Shown here: one piece after another, positions 63,999 to 64,000 of the stretch | Layout of the letters: each line of letters starts with the position of its first letter | Numbering within the stretch: the first letter of the stretch is position 1 | Origin: Dysgonomonas mossii DSM 22836 | GTDB taxonomy: Bacteria; Bacteroidota; Bacteroidia; Bacteroidales; Dysgonomonadaceae | Assembly: GCF_000213575.1 (NCBI RefSeq) | Contig: NZ_GL892006.1 | Location: forward strand, 618,730 to 682,729 | Direction: 5' to 3' | Length of the DNA stretch: 64,000 nt | Program-made: the position numbers and the translations under genes | Notes under the pieces: model-generated | The model's database searches: none | Seen by the model: the letters and a program-made list of their open reading frames with translations, nothing else | Told to the model about the DNA's origin: nothing

Positions 63999-64000
63999 GA

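Overview
The window looks like chromosome of a Bacteroidota member, most likely order Bacteroidales; a Dysgonomonas-like organism is my best guess. The lineage call rests on AT-rich DNA, many promoters of the form TTG-N19-TAnnTTTG, Bacteroidota-only families (HU-CCDC81/SPOR protein, DUF4270, DUF4834, DUF4199, DUF6056), TonB/CarboxypepD_reg receptor architecture and lipoboxes. The genus is inference. I saw no rRNA, tRNA, CRISPR array, transposase or integrase.

Layout. 0-1.7 kb: a divergent SPOR-domain protein and gmhA. 1.75-21 kb: one long co-directional surface polysaccharide (capsule/EPS) locus that starts at a textbook promoter with a ~200-nt leader. It encodes an SLBB export channel, a chain-length protein, a Wzx flippase, a CapA-like protein, a PP-loop (QueC-like) ATPase, a pyruvyltransferase, glycosyltransferases, a DRE-TIM aldolase fusion, a CMP-sugar synthetase, a sialidase-like lipoprotein, a frameshifted GT42/DUF115-like transferase, a Wzy polymerase, two GT4 enzymes and a WecG/TagA enzyme. 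The locus runs directly into the housekeeping gene msrC (8-bp overlap). 21.5-35.3 kb: an SLC13 transporter, a small lipoprotein, grpE-dnaJ, an orphan contractile-sheath protein, Nif3 plus zinc-ribbon partner, a B12-dependent ribonucleotide reductase, a DUF6056 membrane protein and a LysE exporter. 35.5-43.6 kb: a TonB receptor with a His-rich partner, DUF4270, a short glycogen-synthase-like protein, panC-panD and a MATE pump. 43.6-55.5 kb: trmN6, lon, DUF4199-GT2-nitroreductase-mntP-DUF4834, an HD hydrolase, and purB-rluB-asnS. 55.8-64 kb: a tightly packed minus-strand run (two metallophosphoesterases, recN, a sugar aminotransferase), a membrane zinc peptidase and fur-purA.

How the genes work together. 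In the capsule locus the aldolase, the NeuA-like cytidylyltransferase, the GT42/DUF115-like transferase and the sialidase-like lipoprotein together suggest an acidic 2-keto-3-deoxy sugar that is made, CMP-activated, transferred and perhaps trimmed, although no NeuB-type synthase is present. The transferase carries C8 and T8 tracts and is frameshifted exactly at the T8, which suggests phase variation (or a sequencing error). No initiating sugar-phosphate transferase, tyrosine kinase or UpxY/UpxZ regulator is in the locus, so these functions must be elsewhere.

The most promising undescribed biology is (1) the aldolase/CMP-sugar/GT42-like branch, (2) the translationally coupled CapA / PP-loop / pyruvyltransferase trio, and (3) the orphan contractile sheath protein. 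Function calls come from reading motifs by eye, not from database searches.
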